Source of the DNA: JABSOG01 sp965277695
Lineage (GTDB): Bacteria > Pseudomonadota > Gammaproteobacteria > Enterobacterales > Alteromonadaceae
Length of the DNA stretch: 64,000 nt
NCBI GenBank assembly: GCA_965277695.1
Contig: CBDIDQ010000033.1
Span: forward strand, 186,001-250,000
Direction: 5' to 3'
Position 1 is the stretch's first letter. The number at the start of each line of letters is the position of its first letter. Positions 58,401 to 63,284 of the stretch are shown here, in pieces. The position numbers and the translations under genes are program-made. The notes under the pieces are model-generated. The model was not told the DNA's origin. It ran no database searches and worked only from the letters and a program-made list of their open reading frames with translations.

Positions 58401-58649
58401 AGCGGTCGTTTGGTCCATACCACTGTGACTTTATTTAAGGCCGGACAAGTCAGTGACACAGCATTAAAAAATGACGGCGGTAAAACTTATCAGTTGGTTA
58501 AACAGCTGGCAGATAATAACGTAGCTAAGTTTATCGGTGGTGATAAAAGTGATGACGTTGCTGGAATAGAGGTGGTGATGTTGGAACAGTATCACCATAA
58601 CAATATTCTCGAAGCAAAGGAGTTGATTAAAGCGGTGGTGAGTCGTTAA
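46437..58649 (+). CDS. Lipopeptide synthetase FAAL-T-R-A-T-C(E/C)-A-T-C-A-T-TE
   Basis: About 4,070 aa from ATG 46437 (ATG 46410 is an alternative). Domains by motif, approximate residues from 46437: FAAL 1-590 (FLQYTSGSTGSPKGVMISHD; WLPMIHDMGLIGNV; SGGPNFAYALC) activates a fatty acid; carrier T0 616-681 (FFELGGASLTML); thioester reductase 708-1068 (LLTGGAGFFGIHFL; catalytic YTSTCTF and YDLSK); A1 1098-1601; T1 (FELGGHSLLAM); condensation of dual E/C type 1734-2158 (IYPLGPLQQGILF; HHIVADH; DEPTIPYGL); A2 2179-2678; T2 (IGGNSISAI); standard C 2764-3194 (HHIAFDGWS); A3 3231-3734; T3 (LGGNSIIAI); thioesterase 3833-4068 (LLGWSLGGNISLE). All four carriers keep the pantetheine serine. Pocket codes read by eye: A1 DYEKSGPVTK (no match known to me), A2 DLTKLGEIGK and A3 DATKVGEVGK, both close to the Asn code DLTKLGEVGK. 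Predicted product: acylated tripeptide X-Asn-Asn, released by TE. No C domain lies between the reductase and A1, so how the acyl chain joins residue 1 is open. Confidence 0.9.
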   Translation: MIKNQPEIIPKTKSPTIVDILQQTARNIPDKAAYIFLQDGEDSEVRLTYAQLDAKAKGLAAYLQQQLQNSNQSIENQRVLLVYPQGLDFIIAFFATLYSGATAVLVSPPTSKKMAQRLNGIIEDCNVTGVLAPGKVLDGLSRMGISKTAHVADHIADHAAGHIAGHIAGHIADHIADHTALAECHWINTDEIESSWQSQFVEQAISGDQLAFLQYTSGSTGSPKGVMISHDNLLANQRNIGHRMHSCAESIVVGWLPMIHDMGLIGNVTGSVYFGATLIFMTPLHFIRKPLRWLKAISKYRATVSGGPNFAYALCTAKARAEDIAALDLSCWQVAFNGAEPVHKETVAGFNAVFAPTGLRPQSHMAVYGLAEATLLVSGTEIDEVINTDDEVRYLNAGKPSPYDVLKVVDTDAFVAVPEQVEGEIWFSSASNAQGYWNNPEKTNEIFRAQLKGDERYYLRTGDTGYIENGELHVTGRLADMIIVKGRNYHSEDIEWSLSELSGIRNGACAAIGVSDGETESVAVIAGVTGINPEVMAATISNIRTAIFADHQIQLARVVLIKAKQLPTTTSGKVRRKASRAMLLNDEFDILAEYQREHGPVTTNTLGSRTAHFVAATTPQELELTALWSSLLDLPAVDIGLDDNFFELGGASLTMLELSRVLDTSMELLFRYPTINGYLHRNSEYAFPDVDADIYLPPAAIDDSLSGATGVTLLTGGAGFFGIHFLQSLMQRSDRQFVLLVRGKDQQTIKAKFAAAVGSFDLMETIDLSRITFLRGDLSQQRLGLDDESYDWASREIDTIVHIGSHVNNWLPYEGIREINVTGTRTLLTLARTGRKKAFHYTSTCTFLPQKDDNSVFLETDTIDKASINRYFGYDLSKYASETLCKMARDEGLSCNIYRLVWVGGHIASGRTKINDGFNIMLRIMTTLKVFPTGHYPHDIVPVDLMADAMASLLSQCENMDFNVTSLSQESISMKRIAVMLSGMGYPLEEVSRSEFVRRLRDHPIEQWDDHCLSYRQLVIRLFEDTTPKREAFYDNHNFRTHMDPQIRQLMEQKFIDAWFDKTVSYLVRQGALPTISGRSYADEMATIAGWNETQCAYPDKTLHQLFIEQAAATPDATALLFENGSLTYQQLNRRSDMVAQSLLLQGVTRGAFIGICVLRSPLMFEVILGILKAGCAYLPLDPGYPVARLDFMICDSQAAIIIADTSSAAKVEHHQDKLMVLDEAQLVSEYDSWSDADLTVTQVMSKATDLAYIIYTSGTTGRPKGVMVEHHSVVNHNFSMMAAFALTGQDRLLQFTTMNFDYFVEEVFPVFFAAATLVLVPNADLLDVERLKAVIVEYQVSLLKFPAAFWHNLSTVAVEALGVRLVSIGGEAADVAKYNQWRKHNPTIPLVNPYGPTETTVTATYSTLTAAVEQITIGLPIANSQIHILDDQLRPLPLGFVGDLYIAGAGVTRGYLNRPEINQQVFVANPFVAGEMMYKSGDLACWSAEGEIEFKGRVDHQVKVRGYRIELGAIESVIGEYAGISCCAVVVKQIDSKKKVVAYLSANAQDNSTDFTVSLLRVYLEAQLPSYMIPNLIIVLDAIPMSPNGKVDRKALEIMDISALIGTDFSAPVTSSEIALCQIWQQALAVERVGINDNFFELGGHSLLAMQLVSLAQQRGLLIKPQQVLNSKNLAELAAIVDSNAAMLAEQYQAPANLIPIDARHISPEMLPLVQLSQQQLDDLAAGVAGGMANIEDIYPLGPLQQGILFSHMVNSGNDPYIQHITLRINGQDALNKLQAALQQLIDRHDVLRTAIVWQHLETAVQLVMRQAQLPLHQLGQGKDQADCLALLAQQPLSMDLTIAPLLALNVVQAGQGDYIARLDFHHIVADHLALQVVQKELAMIQAGLFGMLPMPVPYREFIAHALHQAQNCDAEAFFTELLGDVDEPTIPYGLSDIKGNGSDIVEYSQSVPAGVAKQLISVAKAQKMSPAVLFHTAWAMVIAACSSRDDVVFGSVMSGRLQGTVGAEQMMGVFINTLPVRVKLANQTVASLVVEVSQSLNDLLPYEQAALAMTQQCSALPHGTPLFSAMLNYMHTADSVEAPVELLKSVEIIALVRRTNYPFNLSVEHFGDGFAMDLQVDNQIDCERVMAYVQTALANVVEALINQPEQSVNTLSVMPQAERQQLLVEWNALSQVQSGDSLPQLFEAQVDKTPDAFALSFEFEQWTYEEVNEEANQLAEVIRAAYVESDNGRLPADSLIALYFDRSLEMIISILAVLKAGGAYVPISPDSPRQRSEFMLNDTAASLIITQHKFAVQLNDWVGELDHQPRLLVADDPALVKGAAIVNPALASQPTDLAYVIYTSGTTGQPKGVMVEQHSVINHLRGLEQRMGSEVFQRVDFSTNYCFDLSVTCYLLPLLVGGCVFIYRDDISNIDRYVEHLQQNEIAFIKTTPSIAGLIDCQGYQLDTVLVGGERLTQEVISSIAKSSRRLFNEYGPTEATIGATVGLVENGATDIGCGLVNVRLYVLDKYCQPVPVGASGELYIGGAGVARGYYHQPELTCERFIDNPFVAGDRLYKTGDWVRWLAEGKLDFIGRDDGQLKIRGYRIELAEIETVLMQLPGIKQAVVMAHGEGDNTGLLAYFVAAELVELNGLKSQLSAKLPHYMIPDSLLAVAAIPLTANGKLDQAALLALQQPRSSSLVSPTTLPQMQLCRLWQNVLGLEQVSIEDNFFVIGGNSISAIRLLAAIHSEMGISLTLNVLFDHPSVAALALHLRSSEQVLIPHVETERYPLSFAQQRLWFIERFEQGTDAYHIPYLVRLRQDGNIELLSAALTVVINRHPVLKTVFCSDDDGSEYQQVLAEDVAIQTREITTEADLHTAVKQDISQRFDLTAQPSIRLCLYRGLYRGLYRGKKPQLHLLVVWHHIAFDGWSSEVFISELTQAYEALCQGQSPCLPSLSINYGDYALWQRQYLQGDKLAVLESYWLQQLGGYETLALPTDRVRPLQQQFEGKDLAFNLADDLSQQVRALAKAQQTTVYTVMLSGLYVTLSTLSGQTDIVVGGPSENRSHSQTQSLIGFFINTLVFRAQLEPQATVAALLQSVHQVVMQAKIHQELPIEKLVELLKVERDTSRHPIYQVLLGVETLGEAAVRNSDLPFEPIQLNGQNYDSPAKHDLSVLLFDTPKQISGHFNYAVNLFDEATIVDMAALYKRVLQAFVADQQQSIEQIDLLSESQRRHLLYEPKPTAQGCTPLHQLFAAQPGDNIALIYQQTTLSYAQLNQRANRLAHYLLDEDIGKGVQVGIYLHRSIEMMVAILAVMKTGAAYVPLEPDYPAARLDYINQDANLELVLLSEDLLATLPLTDVDVLLMENNPYWLAEYDSTDPDVVVQGDDLIYLLYTSGSTGWPKGVKITHQGVANYLDHAAKHYLPQQISGSVVSSPLCFDATVTTLFAPWCLGKSVELLPASAGIDELAALLFHRDQAKLFKLTPAHLVAMEVGAQSCQNCQSAHVIVVGGEALGLSCLQRYKGGLLPEAIFINEYGPTETVVGCSTFTVATAEDLAALNGSTVPIGQAIENTQLYVLGSSGQLLPPNCIGELYIGGDGVSEGYQQRPQQTAAAFVELALDEDSSQRLYRSGDLVRRLSNGQLEYLRRNDTQVKIRGYRIELAEIEAVLMSLPGIWQATVIVHQQGENLSLAAYLVVDAASGAVELPSLGTQLAEHLPAYMLPSTFTVLESMPLTVNGKLDLRALPEPQKVKRYVAPTTEQQVQLCAIWQQVLELDRVGIEDDFFALGGNSIIAIKLVHQINRQMYSDLSVASLFSYSRIATLANQVEQQGFSKRLLKQLTPGSTAEDLLLMIHPGGSGVEVYQPLADIMGNQFRCIGIDSYNMLSHQQIISLQQLGQIYTDALLAQYPLGSPVKLLGWSLGGNISLEIAWQLEQRGYQQIEVYLLDTVIKMGDLKIDYDQQALLQLKDRVVTTLRARGFERDFIDQSVRCYHSELALDYCPLSGRLVHTTVTLFKAGQVSDTALKNDGGKTYQLVKQLADNNVAKFIGGDKSDDVAGIEVVMLEQYHHNNILEAKELIKAVVSR
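46890..46973. repeat. Seven 12-bp repeats inside the FAAL domain
   Basis: Units of type GCYGATCACATA / GCCGGTCACATA follow from 46890 to 46973 and code for A-D/G-H-I/A/T four-residue repeats, adding a His-rich insert of about 28 residues between the FAAL N-terminal part and WINTDEIESSW. FAALs do not normally carry this. The reading frame is kept. Confidence 0.9.
55082..55117. repeat. Three perfect 12-bp repeats in the last condensation domain
   Basis: TCTTTATAGGGG occurs three times in tandem and encodes LYRG repeats (LYRGLYRGLYRG), just before the HHIAFDGWS active-site strand. The insert is in frame and lies in a loop position. Confidence 0.9.
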
Positions 58650-58681
58650 AAACACCAAGAAATTGAATAAGGTGAGAGACA

Positions 58682-59401
58682 ATGAGTGAAGAAAAAAGTG
58701 ATGAAAAAACAACGCCTGAAGCAAAGAGCACAGCAAAGGCGACAGTAAAGAAAGCAGCAAAGGCCAAAGTAAGCAAAGCGAAGAAAGATGAGCAGCCCGT
58801 TGAGGCAGCTGCTGAGGTTAAGGCTAAGCCCGAGCAAAAAGTCGAGCAAAAAGTCGAGCAAAAAGTCGAGCAAAAAACTGAGGAAAAGGTTGCAGAGCCT
58901 GTTGCCGCCCAGACCGACGAAGTTGTTGAAGCCGCTGCATTGATGAGTGATAGTGAGCTGCGTGCTGCGGCCATTTCGGTGGCTGATCGTTATGCCAAGT
59001 GGTCATTTGGGGTTGGTTTTATTCCGGTGCCAGTATTTGATTTAGTGGCGTTGACCGGACTCCAGTTGAAAATGCTCGATGAAATTGCCAAAGTTTACGG
59101 TCAGTCATTTTATGAAAACAAGGTCCGCTCAGTGATTGCCAGTATCCTTGGTGGTGCTTTTCCGCAAAGTGTTAGCCGGGTCGGTTTGAGCAGCTTACTT
59201 AAAAGTGTGCCAGTGCTTGGCACTGCGGTGGCGATGATCACCATGCCGGTGGCAGCCGCTGCGGCGACATATGCAGTTGGTGTGGTGTTTATTAAACATT
59301 TTGAAAGTGGCGGTACTTTTTTGAGTGTCGATATTTCAAAGATGACTGCACAGGTGAAAAAAAGCGCCGATGAGTATCGTCAAAATAAGCCGTCTGAATA
59401 A
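58682..59401 (+). CDS. DUF697 (YcjF-like) membrane protein, long-tail paralogue
   Basis: 239 aa. The N-terminal ~90 residues are a charged Lys/Ala/Glu-rich tail with four 12-bp repeats (58831-58878; EQKV units). The DUF697 core follows: DRYAKWSFGVGFIPVPVFDL, LTGLQLKMLDEIAKVYGQSF, and an amphipathic/hydrophobic pair (LGTAVAMITMPVAAAAATYA). DUF697 proteins are membrane-associated; YcjF-type members accompany a GTPase, absent here. It begins 32 bp after the synthetase stop with GGTGAGAG in front, so it belongs to the biosynthetic operon. Role in the cluster unknown. Confidence 0.8.
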   Translation: MSEEKSDEKTTPEAKSTAKATVKKAAKAKVSKAKKDEQPVEAAAEVKAKPEQKVEQKVEQKVEQKTEEKVAEPVAAQTDEVVEAAALMSDSELRAAAISVADRYAKWSFGVGFIPVPVFDLVALTGLQLKMLDEIAKVYGQSFYENKVRSVIASILGGAFPQSVSRVGLSSLLKSVPVLGTAVAMITMPVAAAAATYAVGVVFIKHFESGGTFLSVDISKMTAQVKKSADEYRQNKPSE

Positions 59402-59611
59402 TAGATTTTGATTCAACAAATTGGCTAAAAATTGAGCTAAGCAATTGATTTAAAAAACATTTGTATTTAAGACTGGAAAGAGTTGCTTGTTTATGATATA
59501 TGATGTAGAGTCTGCTACTCTGGGGACGTATTAATTGGACGGCAAGTCAGAGGTTAATTATTTACCGTTTTATTATTCTCACGTGAGCCATTATTTTAAG
59601 AGGAACCTGTA

Positions 59612-60175
59612 ATGAATAAAGAACAAACGAATGATCAGGCCAATGAAGCGTCTGATACTACGGCTGAACCCGTTGAGCAGCCGATTGAAATAGAACATCG
59701 CGCGGCGATCGCCACTTTGGTGGTTGATAAATATGCTAAATGGTCGTTTGGGGTTGGGTTGATTCCGGTGCCAGTGGTCGATTTAGTCGCATTAACCGGT
59801 GTACAAATGAAGATGATTGATGAAATCTCCAAAGTATACGGTGAATCTTTTTCTGAACACAAGCTGCGCTCTACCATCGGTAGTTTGCTTGGTGCCGCCC
59901 TGCCACAAAGTGTTGGACGTACCGGGGTTAGCAGTTTAATCAAGAGTATTCCAGTGTTTGGCAGTATTGTTGGCATGGTGACTATGCCTGCTATGTCGGC
60001 AGCAGCGACTTATGCTATTGGTACCTTGTTTGTTAAACATTTCGAAAGTGGTGGCACATTTTTGAATCTTGATATCAAATCAATGACAGCCCAAGTTAAA
60101 GATATTGTGGCTAAGTATCGTAAGAAAAAAGATACTGATGTTGATGCTGAGCAGCCAACTACTGCTACGGCTTAG
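59612..60175 (+). CDS. DUF697 membrane protein, second paralogue
   Basis: 187 aa; clearly a duplicate of the preceding gene (DKYAKWSFGVGLIPVPVVDL, LTGVQMKMIDEISKVYGESF, FVKHFESGGTFLNLDIKSMT) but with a shorter acidic N-terminus and a different C-terminal tail. AGAGGAACC precedes ATG 59612. A 210-bp gap with possible promoter sequence separates the copies. Two paralogues in a row suggest a hetero-oligomer or a dosage need. Function unknown. Confidence 0.8.
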   Translation: MNKEQTNDQANEASDTTAEPVEQPIEIEHRAAIATLVVDKYAKWSFGVGLIPVPVVDLVALTGVQMKMIDEISKVYGESFSEHKLRSTIGSLLGAALPQSVGRTGVSSLIKSIPVFGSIVGMVTMPAMSAAATYAIGTLFVKHFESGGTFLNLDIKSMTAQVKDIVAKYRKKKDTDVDAEQPTTATA

Positions 60176-60254
60176 ATTTAGGCTCGGATTTAAGTTTAGA
60201 TTTAGTTAAATTAGCGCGACGGGCGTCGCGCATAACTTTATCGGGGAGGTTAAC

Positions 60255-60419
60255 TTGTTATTTGTTGTTATTTACCTGTTGGCATGTATTATTGTTGCTG
60301 CTCTGGGCAGGAGAACCAAGGCCGGGCCAATCGGTTTTTTTATTATTTCCCTATTGACCACACCACTGATAAGCGGTTTCTTTTTGTTGGTCACTCGCCC
60401 TAATGAAACCAAGACTTAA
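60255..60419 (+). CDS. Tiny two-helix membrane protein, 54 aa
   Basis: Starts at TTG 60255 after a very strong GGGGAGG (60243-60249). The product has two hydrophobic helices (LLFVVIYLLACIIVAALG and GFFIISLLTTPLISGFFLLV) separated by a basic RRTKAGP loop and ends TRPNETKT. Small proteins of this helix-loop-helix type are common in gammaproteobacteria and Bacteroidetes but have no known function. The position, between the DUF697 pair and the exporter, argues for a real gene. Confidence 0.65.
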   Translation: MLFVVIYLLACIIVAALGRRTKAGPIGFFIISLLTTPLISGFFLLVTRPNETKT

Positions 60420-60516
60420 TTGCTATTATTCAACCTGCTTTAATTTATCCACTTGAAAAAACGAGAATGAATGCTCGTCTATGTTAAGAGATCACAGATA
60501 AGATGATTGCCCGCCT

Positions 60517-62181
60517 ATGTTAGTCATTGATTTAATCAACCGTGAAAAAAGCATTGGAATGCGTTCTTTTGTGATCCTCGGTTGTCTTTCCGGTTTAGCC
60601 AATACCCTAATTTTGGCCACTATCAACATTGCTGCCGAACTCGCTTCTGATGTCACCAAACCTAATCAGGTGATTTATTTGATGGCGATTTTTTTATTGA
60701 GTGTGTTGATATTCGGCTTAACTCAACGACGGTTGATGTTACGTGCTAATGCACATGTTGAAGAAGCGATCAATAGAATGCGCACTGAGTTAATGGATCA
60801 CATTCACCGTTGTGAATTAACCACCATTGAAAAAATTGGCCGCGAACGTATTTTCACCACCATGAATAAAGAGATGCAAACCATCTCTAATGCTTCCCAA
60901 TTGTTTGTGATCGTCGGTCAAGCCAGCATTTTGATATTGTTTACGGCGATTTATATTGCCTCATTATCGCTGGTGGCTGTCACTATTATTGTTTTATGTG
61001 TTGCCTTTGGTGTGACCATTCATTTACGTCGAGCCAGAGAGATTCGCCATCAGTTACGTACCGCATTTGACCGGGAAAAGGACTTGGTATCTAAGTTAAC
61101 CGATATATTGGATGGCTTTAAAGAAACTAAACTAAATCGTATTCGTGCCCGTGAGCTGAAACAAGAATATAGCAATAGTTCAACTGCTGTAACCGAATCG
61201 CAACTGAATATTCAGGTGTTGTATGCCAATGATGCAGTGATATCAGAAGTGTCGTTTTATCTGGGTATTGGTGCGGTGGCCTTTTTGGTTCCACTGTTAT
61301 CGACGGTTTATCCGGATGTGGTGATTAAGGTCACCACCGCGACGTTATTTTTAATGGGACCAATTAATAGTGTTGTCGGTGGAATGCCGACATTAGCAGC
61401 CACTAATGCGGCGGCAAAAAATATTATGGCCCTCGAAGCTGAGTTAAAAGCGGCACGGGGCGAAGTATTTGCCACTGAGCCATTAACCAGTTTTAATGAA
61501 ATAAAATTGCAACAATTGTCGTTTGAACACCGGTCGACCCCGGGTGAGCGTGTATTTGGGGTCGGTCCAATTGAGATGACGATTAAGCAAGGGCAAACAG
61601 TTTTTATTACTGGTGGTAACGGTAGCGGTAAAACAACCTTCATTAGATTGCTAACTGGCTTGTACCGCCCAACAAGTGGCCGTATCCTAGTAGACGGAAA
61701 TGTGATGGAAAACAGTGATTTGGATAGCTATCGGGACCTATTTACTGCGGTATTCTCTGATTTCCATTTATTCAACTATCTTTATGGCACCCCGGAATTT
61801 GACCAACACGAAGCCGATAAGTGGTTAAAGATTATGGAGATGGACGGCAAAGTTCATATTCGTGATAAAACGTTTAGTACCATTGAGCTTTCTGGTGGTC
61901 AACGTAAACGGCTGGCGTTATTGGGCTGTGTATTAGAAAACCGACCTATTTATATTTTTGATGAATGGGCTGCGGATCAAGACCCCTATTTCAGGGAGAA
62001 ATTCTATATGGAGATCTTACCTTTGCTTAAAGCACGCAATCAAACGGTGATTGCTATCACACACGATGACAAATTCTTTGATATGGCTGATGTACATTTA
62101 AAAATGACTGATGGTCAGTTGAGTGAAATACCACTTCAAGCTAGTCAATCGCCGACAGTTAAAAAAGCATGGAGATCTTAA
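60517..62181 (+). CDS. Cyclic-peptide/lipopeptide export ABC transporter (SyrD/PvdE family)
   Basis: 554 aa, TMD-NBD fusion. N-terminal membrane helices start at SFVILGCLSGLANTLILATI. NBD: Walker A VFITGGNGSGKTTFIRLLTG, signature ELSGGQRKRLALLGCV, Walker B PIYIFDEWAADQDPYFREKF and a H-loop in VIAITHDDKFF. The DEWAADQDP string is typical of the SyrD/PvdE type, which exports non-ribosomal peptides or their precursors to the periplasm. Presumed exporter of the product of the large synthetase. Confidence 0.92.
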   Translation: MLVIDLINREKSIGMRSFVILGCLSGLANTLILATINIAAELASDVTKPNQVIYLMAIFLLSVLIFGLTQRRLMLRANAHVEEAINRMRTELMDHIHRCELTTIEKIGRERIFTTMNKEMQTISNASQLFVIVGQASILILFTAIYIASLSLVAVTIIVLCVAFGVTIHLRRAREIRHQLRTAFDREKDLVSKLTDILDGFKETKLNRIRARELKQEYSNSSTAVTESQLNIQVLYANDAVISEVSFYLGIGAVAFLVPLLSTVYPDVVIKVTTATLFLMGPINSVVGGMPTLAATNAAAKNIMALEAELKAARGEVFATEPLTSFNEIKLQQLSFEHRSTPGERVFGVGPIEMTIKQGQTVFITGGNGSGKTTFIRLLTGLYRPTSGRILVDGNVMENSDLDSYRDLFTAVFSDFHLFNYLYGTPEFDQHEADKWLKIMEMDGKVHIRDKTFSTIELSGGQRKRLALLGCVLENRPIYIFDEWAADQDPYFREKFYMEILPLLKARNQTVIAITHDDKFFDMADVHLKMTDGQLSEIPLQASQSPTVKKAWRS

Positions 62182-62182
62182 G

Positions 62183-63277
62183 ATGCCTGTAGAGTTACCT
62201 GTTGGATTTATTGCGATATTTTTTGCTGTGGTGGTCAGTTTGGCCATTACCAGTTTTGTGGTACTCAAAACGCTCGATTACTTCAAGCCTGAATGGGCAA
62301 AAAAGGTTCGTAAGTATCAGTTTACTGCGGGTTTAGGTGTGCTGGTGACGTTATTAGTGATGTTGATATTAGCACCTATTGTGTTGATCCCGATCTACTC
62401 TGGTCAAGCGGGTGTGATGTGGCTGCGTTTTGGCGGCGGTACTGTGTTGGGCGAACCTTTCAATGAAGGGACTGTGCTGGTGATGCCGTGGAATAAGATG
62501 ACGGTGTATTCTAGCCGTTTTCAAACCATTGACATGCCGATTGAAGCGGTGACTGCTGAGGGCTTGAAAATCAGCCTAGATGTGGTGATACGCTATAGTC
62601 CGGTGCGCGAAAACATTCCTATGTTACATAAAGTCATCGGCACTCATTATCCTGATGTGTTGTTGGTGCCTGAGGTGGGTTCTTCTGCCCGGCTAACGAT
62701 TTCAAATTATGGCGCAGAGCAGATCTATAGTGAATTAAGGCAACAAATTCAGCGAGAGATTTTTAATGATGTTAACCGGGCTTTGTCAATTAATGAACGG
62801 CGTTTGCTAAAATCAGAAAACATCACTGAAATTTCTAAGTTTGTTTATCTCGAAGATGTGTTGATCCGTGATGTTAAATTACCAGCCAAAGTTGATGCAG
62901 CGATAGTCAATAAAGTCAATCAAAAATATCTCGATGAAGAGTACGTTATTCGTTTGCAAGTAGCGAAAAAAGAAGCCCAGCGTAAAGAAACAGAAGCCAA
63001 AGGTATTGCCGCTTTTCAGTCGACAGTGGTCGGTGGGATCTCCGAAACCTATTTGCGTTGGCGCGGCATTGAAGCCACCGTTGAACTGGCTAAATCGAAT
63101 AATGCCAAAGTGGTGGTGATTGGTGGTGGCAGAGATGGTTTGCCGTTGATTTTGAATACTGAAAGCCAATCGTCTGGGCAAAATCCGTTATTGCCACTAT
63201 TGCAGGGGGTCTCTGATGATCGACAGACAGAAGTCGTACAGGGGCCGCAAAACAATATGACACCGGGTGCTAATTAA
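62183..63277 (+). CDS. SPFH/band 7 membrane protein
   Basis: 364 aa from ATG 62183 (GGAG upstream); the frame is open further upstream but starts inside the exporter. N-terminal hydrophobic segments (FIAIFFAVVVSLAITSFVVL, VLVTLLVMLILAPIVLIPIY) and the SPFH core (TIDMPIEAVTAEGLKISLDV, RLTISNYGAEQIYSELRQQI) with coiled coil (VAKKEAQRKETEAKGIAAFQ). SPFH proteins form scaffolds in membrane microdomains. Two bases after the exporter stop, so it is in the operon and may organise or protect the membrane around it. Confidence 0.88.
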   Translation: MPVELPVGFIAIFFAVVVSLAITSFVVLKTLDYFKPEWAKKVRKYQFTAGLGVLVTLLVMLILAPIVLIPIYSGQAGVMWLRFGGGTVLGEPFNEGTVLVMPWNKMTVYSSRFQTIDMPIEAVTAEGLKISLDVVIRYSPVRENIPMLHKVIGTHYPDVLLVPEVGSSARLTISNYGAEQIYSELRQQIQREIFNDVNRALSINERRLLKSENITEISKFVYLEDVLIRDVKLPAKVDAAIVNKVNQKYLDEEYVIRLQVAKKEAQRKETEAKGIAAFQSTVVGGISETYLRWRGIEATVELAKSNNAKVVVIGGGRDGLPLILNTESQSSGQNPLLPLLQGVSDDRQTEVVQGPQNNMTPGAN

Positions 63278-63284
63278 ACTGTTT

